A stretch of 64,000 nt of DNA from Arcuatula senhousia. Taxonomy: Eukaryota; Mollusca; Bivalvia; Mytilida; Mytilidae. Numbering within the stretch: position 1 is the first letter of the stretch; each line of letters opens with the position of its first letter. Positions 63,517 through 64,000 of the stretch are shown one piece after another. The position numbers and the translations under genes were made by a program. A model generated the notes under the pieces. The model did no database searches. It saw only the letters and a program-made list of their open reading frames with translations, and was not told where the DNA came from. The stretch lies in assembly GCA_963971305.1 (NCBI GenBank), contig OZ020306.1:3588842-3652841 (forward strand), in the 5' to 3' direction.

Positions 63517-64000
63517 TTGCCCTATGGAATGAAAACTATTGCAGATAAAGAAAAGCTGTTGCTTGCTTAAATGTTCAGCTCAATTAGCTTTACCAAAGTT
63601 GTCATAGGGTCGAAGTTATCAGATGCCCCTTAAAGGCGAAAAATAGTGTTTTTTTGGCCTTTAGAATGAAAACTATTGCAGATAGAGAAAAGCTGTTGCT
63701 TGCTTAAACCTTCTGCTCAATCAGCTCTACTAAAGTCTTCATAGGGTCGAAGTTATCAGATGACCCCTTATAGGGGTTACAGCCCCTTAAAGGCAAAAAA
63801 TAGTGTTTTTGGCCTATAGAATGAAAACTATTGCAGATAGAGAATAGCTGTTGCTTGCCTAAATGTTCAGCTCATTTACCTCTACAAAAGTCTTCATAGG
63901 GTCGAAGTTGTCAGATGACCCCTTATAGGGATAACAGCCCCTAAATAAACATGTTTTCATGTTTTGGGCTTCTATAATTTAAACTATAGCAGATAAAGAC

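Larger units (their letters stand above)
60559..64000 (+). mobile_element. AGCTCACC-family element carrying nested insertions, open at window end
   Basis: It starts AGCTCACCTGGCC at 60559. Family units resume at about 63520 and run to the window edge (AAAGCTGTTGCTTGCTTAAA, GGTCGAAGTT). The segment between is the 60951-63516 insertion. Confidence 0.7.

Overview
The window looks like nuclear DNA of a bivalve mollusc. This is an inference, moderate to low for a mussel-type genome. The grounds are AT-rich sequence, long repeat-filled introns, and dense nested copies of repeat families with hairpin starts, of a kind familiar from bivalve genomes. There are no bacterial operons, ribosome binding sites or CRISPR arrays.

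Two protein-coding genes can be supported. At the left edge, on the minus strand, are the first two coding exons of a DUSP3/VHR-like dual-specificity phosphatase (3571 down to 2412). Its catalytic-loop exon lies beyond the window. From 12911 to 59752, on the plus strand, runs one complete gene for a SOWAH (sosondowah) family ankyrin-repeat protein. I assembled it exon by exon from reading frame, splice sites and family architecture: 19 coding exons, 1497 nt, 498 residues. The order is an N-terminal SOWAH domain, an acidic/serine-rich linker, two ankyrin repeats and a basic serine-rich tail.

The most unusual content is in the ankyrin part of this gene. A 12-nt exon is followed by four single-codon exons of 3 nt each (GGT, TAT, AAT, GGA). 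Each has an AG acceptor on one side and GTAAGTAT on the other. The four residues they add (Gly-Tyr before repeat 1, Asn-Gly before repeat 2) are the ones otherwise missing from the ankyrin and SOWAH pattern. The two full-size ankyrin exons have each seeded a minisatellite starting inside the exon and running across its own 5' splice site: about 44 copies of a 68-bp unit (27679-30690) and roughly 190 copies of a 43-bp unit (32782-40982). The primary transcript would thus carry a very large number of U1-type donor sequences, of which only the first in each array keeps the reading frame open.

Mobile DNA fills most of the rest. Region by region: 1-2035, a 53-bp tandem repeat and a 1.6-kb terminal-inverted-repeat (TIR) element; 4634-6316, two small MITEs around broken non-LTR retrotransposon fragments; 7282-12669, a 5.4-kb TIR element with a 10-bp target duplication, ending about 240 bp before the SOWAH start codon; intron 1, a TIR element nested in another; intron 2, a compact LTR element with two LTRs that look identical and one zinc-knuckle ORF; intron 14, a mariner-type element; intron 15, a foldback element carrying an insertion, and a 200-bp MITE; intron 17 and the region past the gene, nested insertions of at least six families sharing one architecture (5' hairpin, microsatellite, central tandem units, inverted copy of the hairpin arm, 3' hairpin). 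That architecture fits Helentron-associated non-autonomous elements (HINE/DINE-like).
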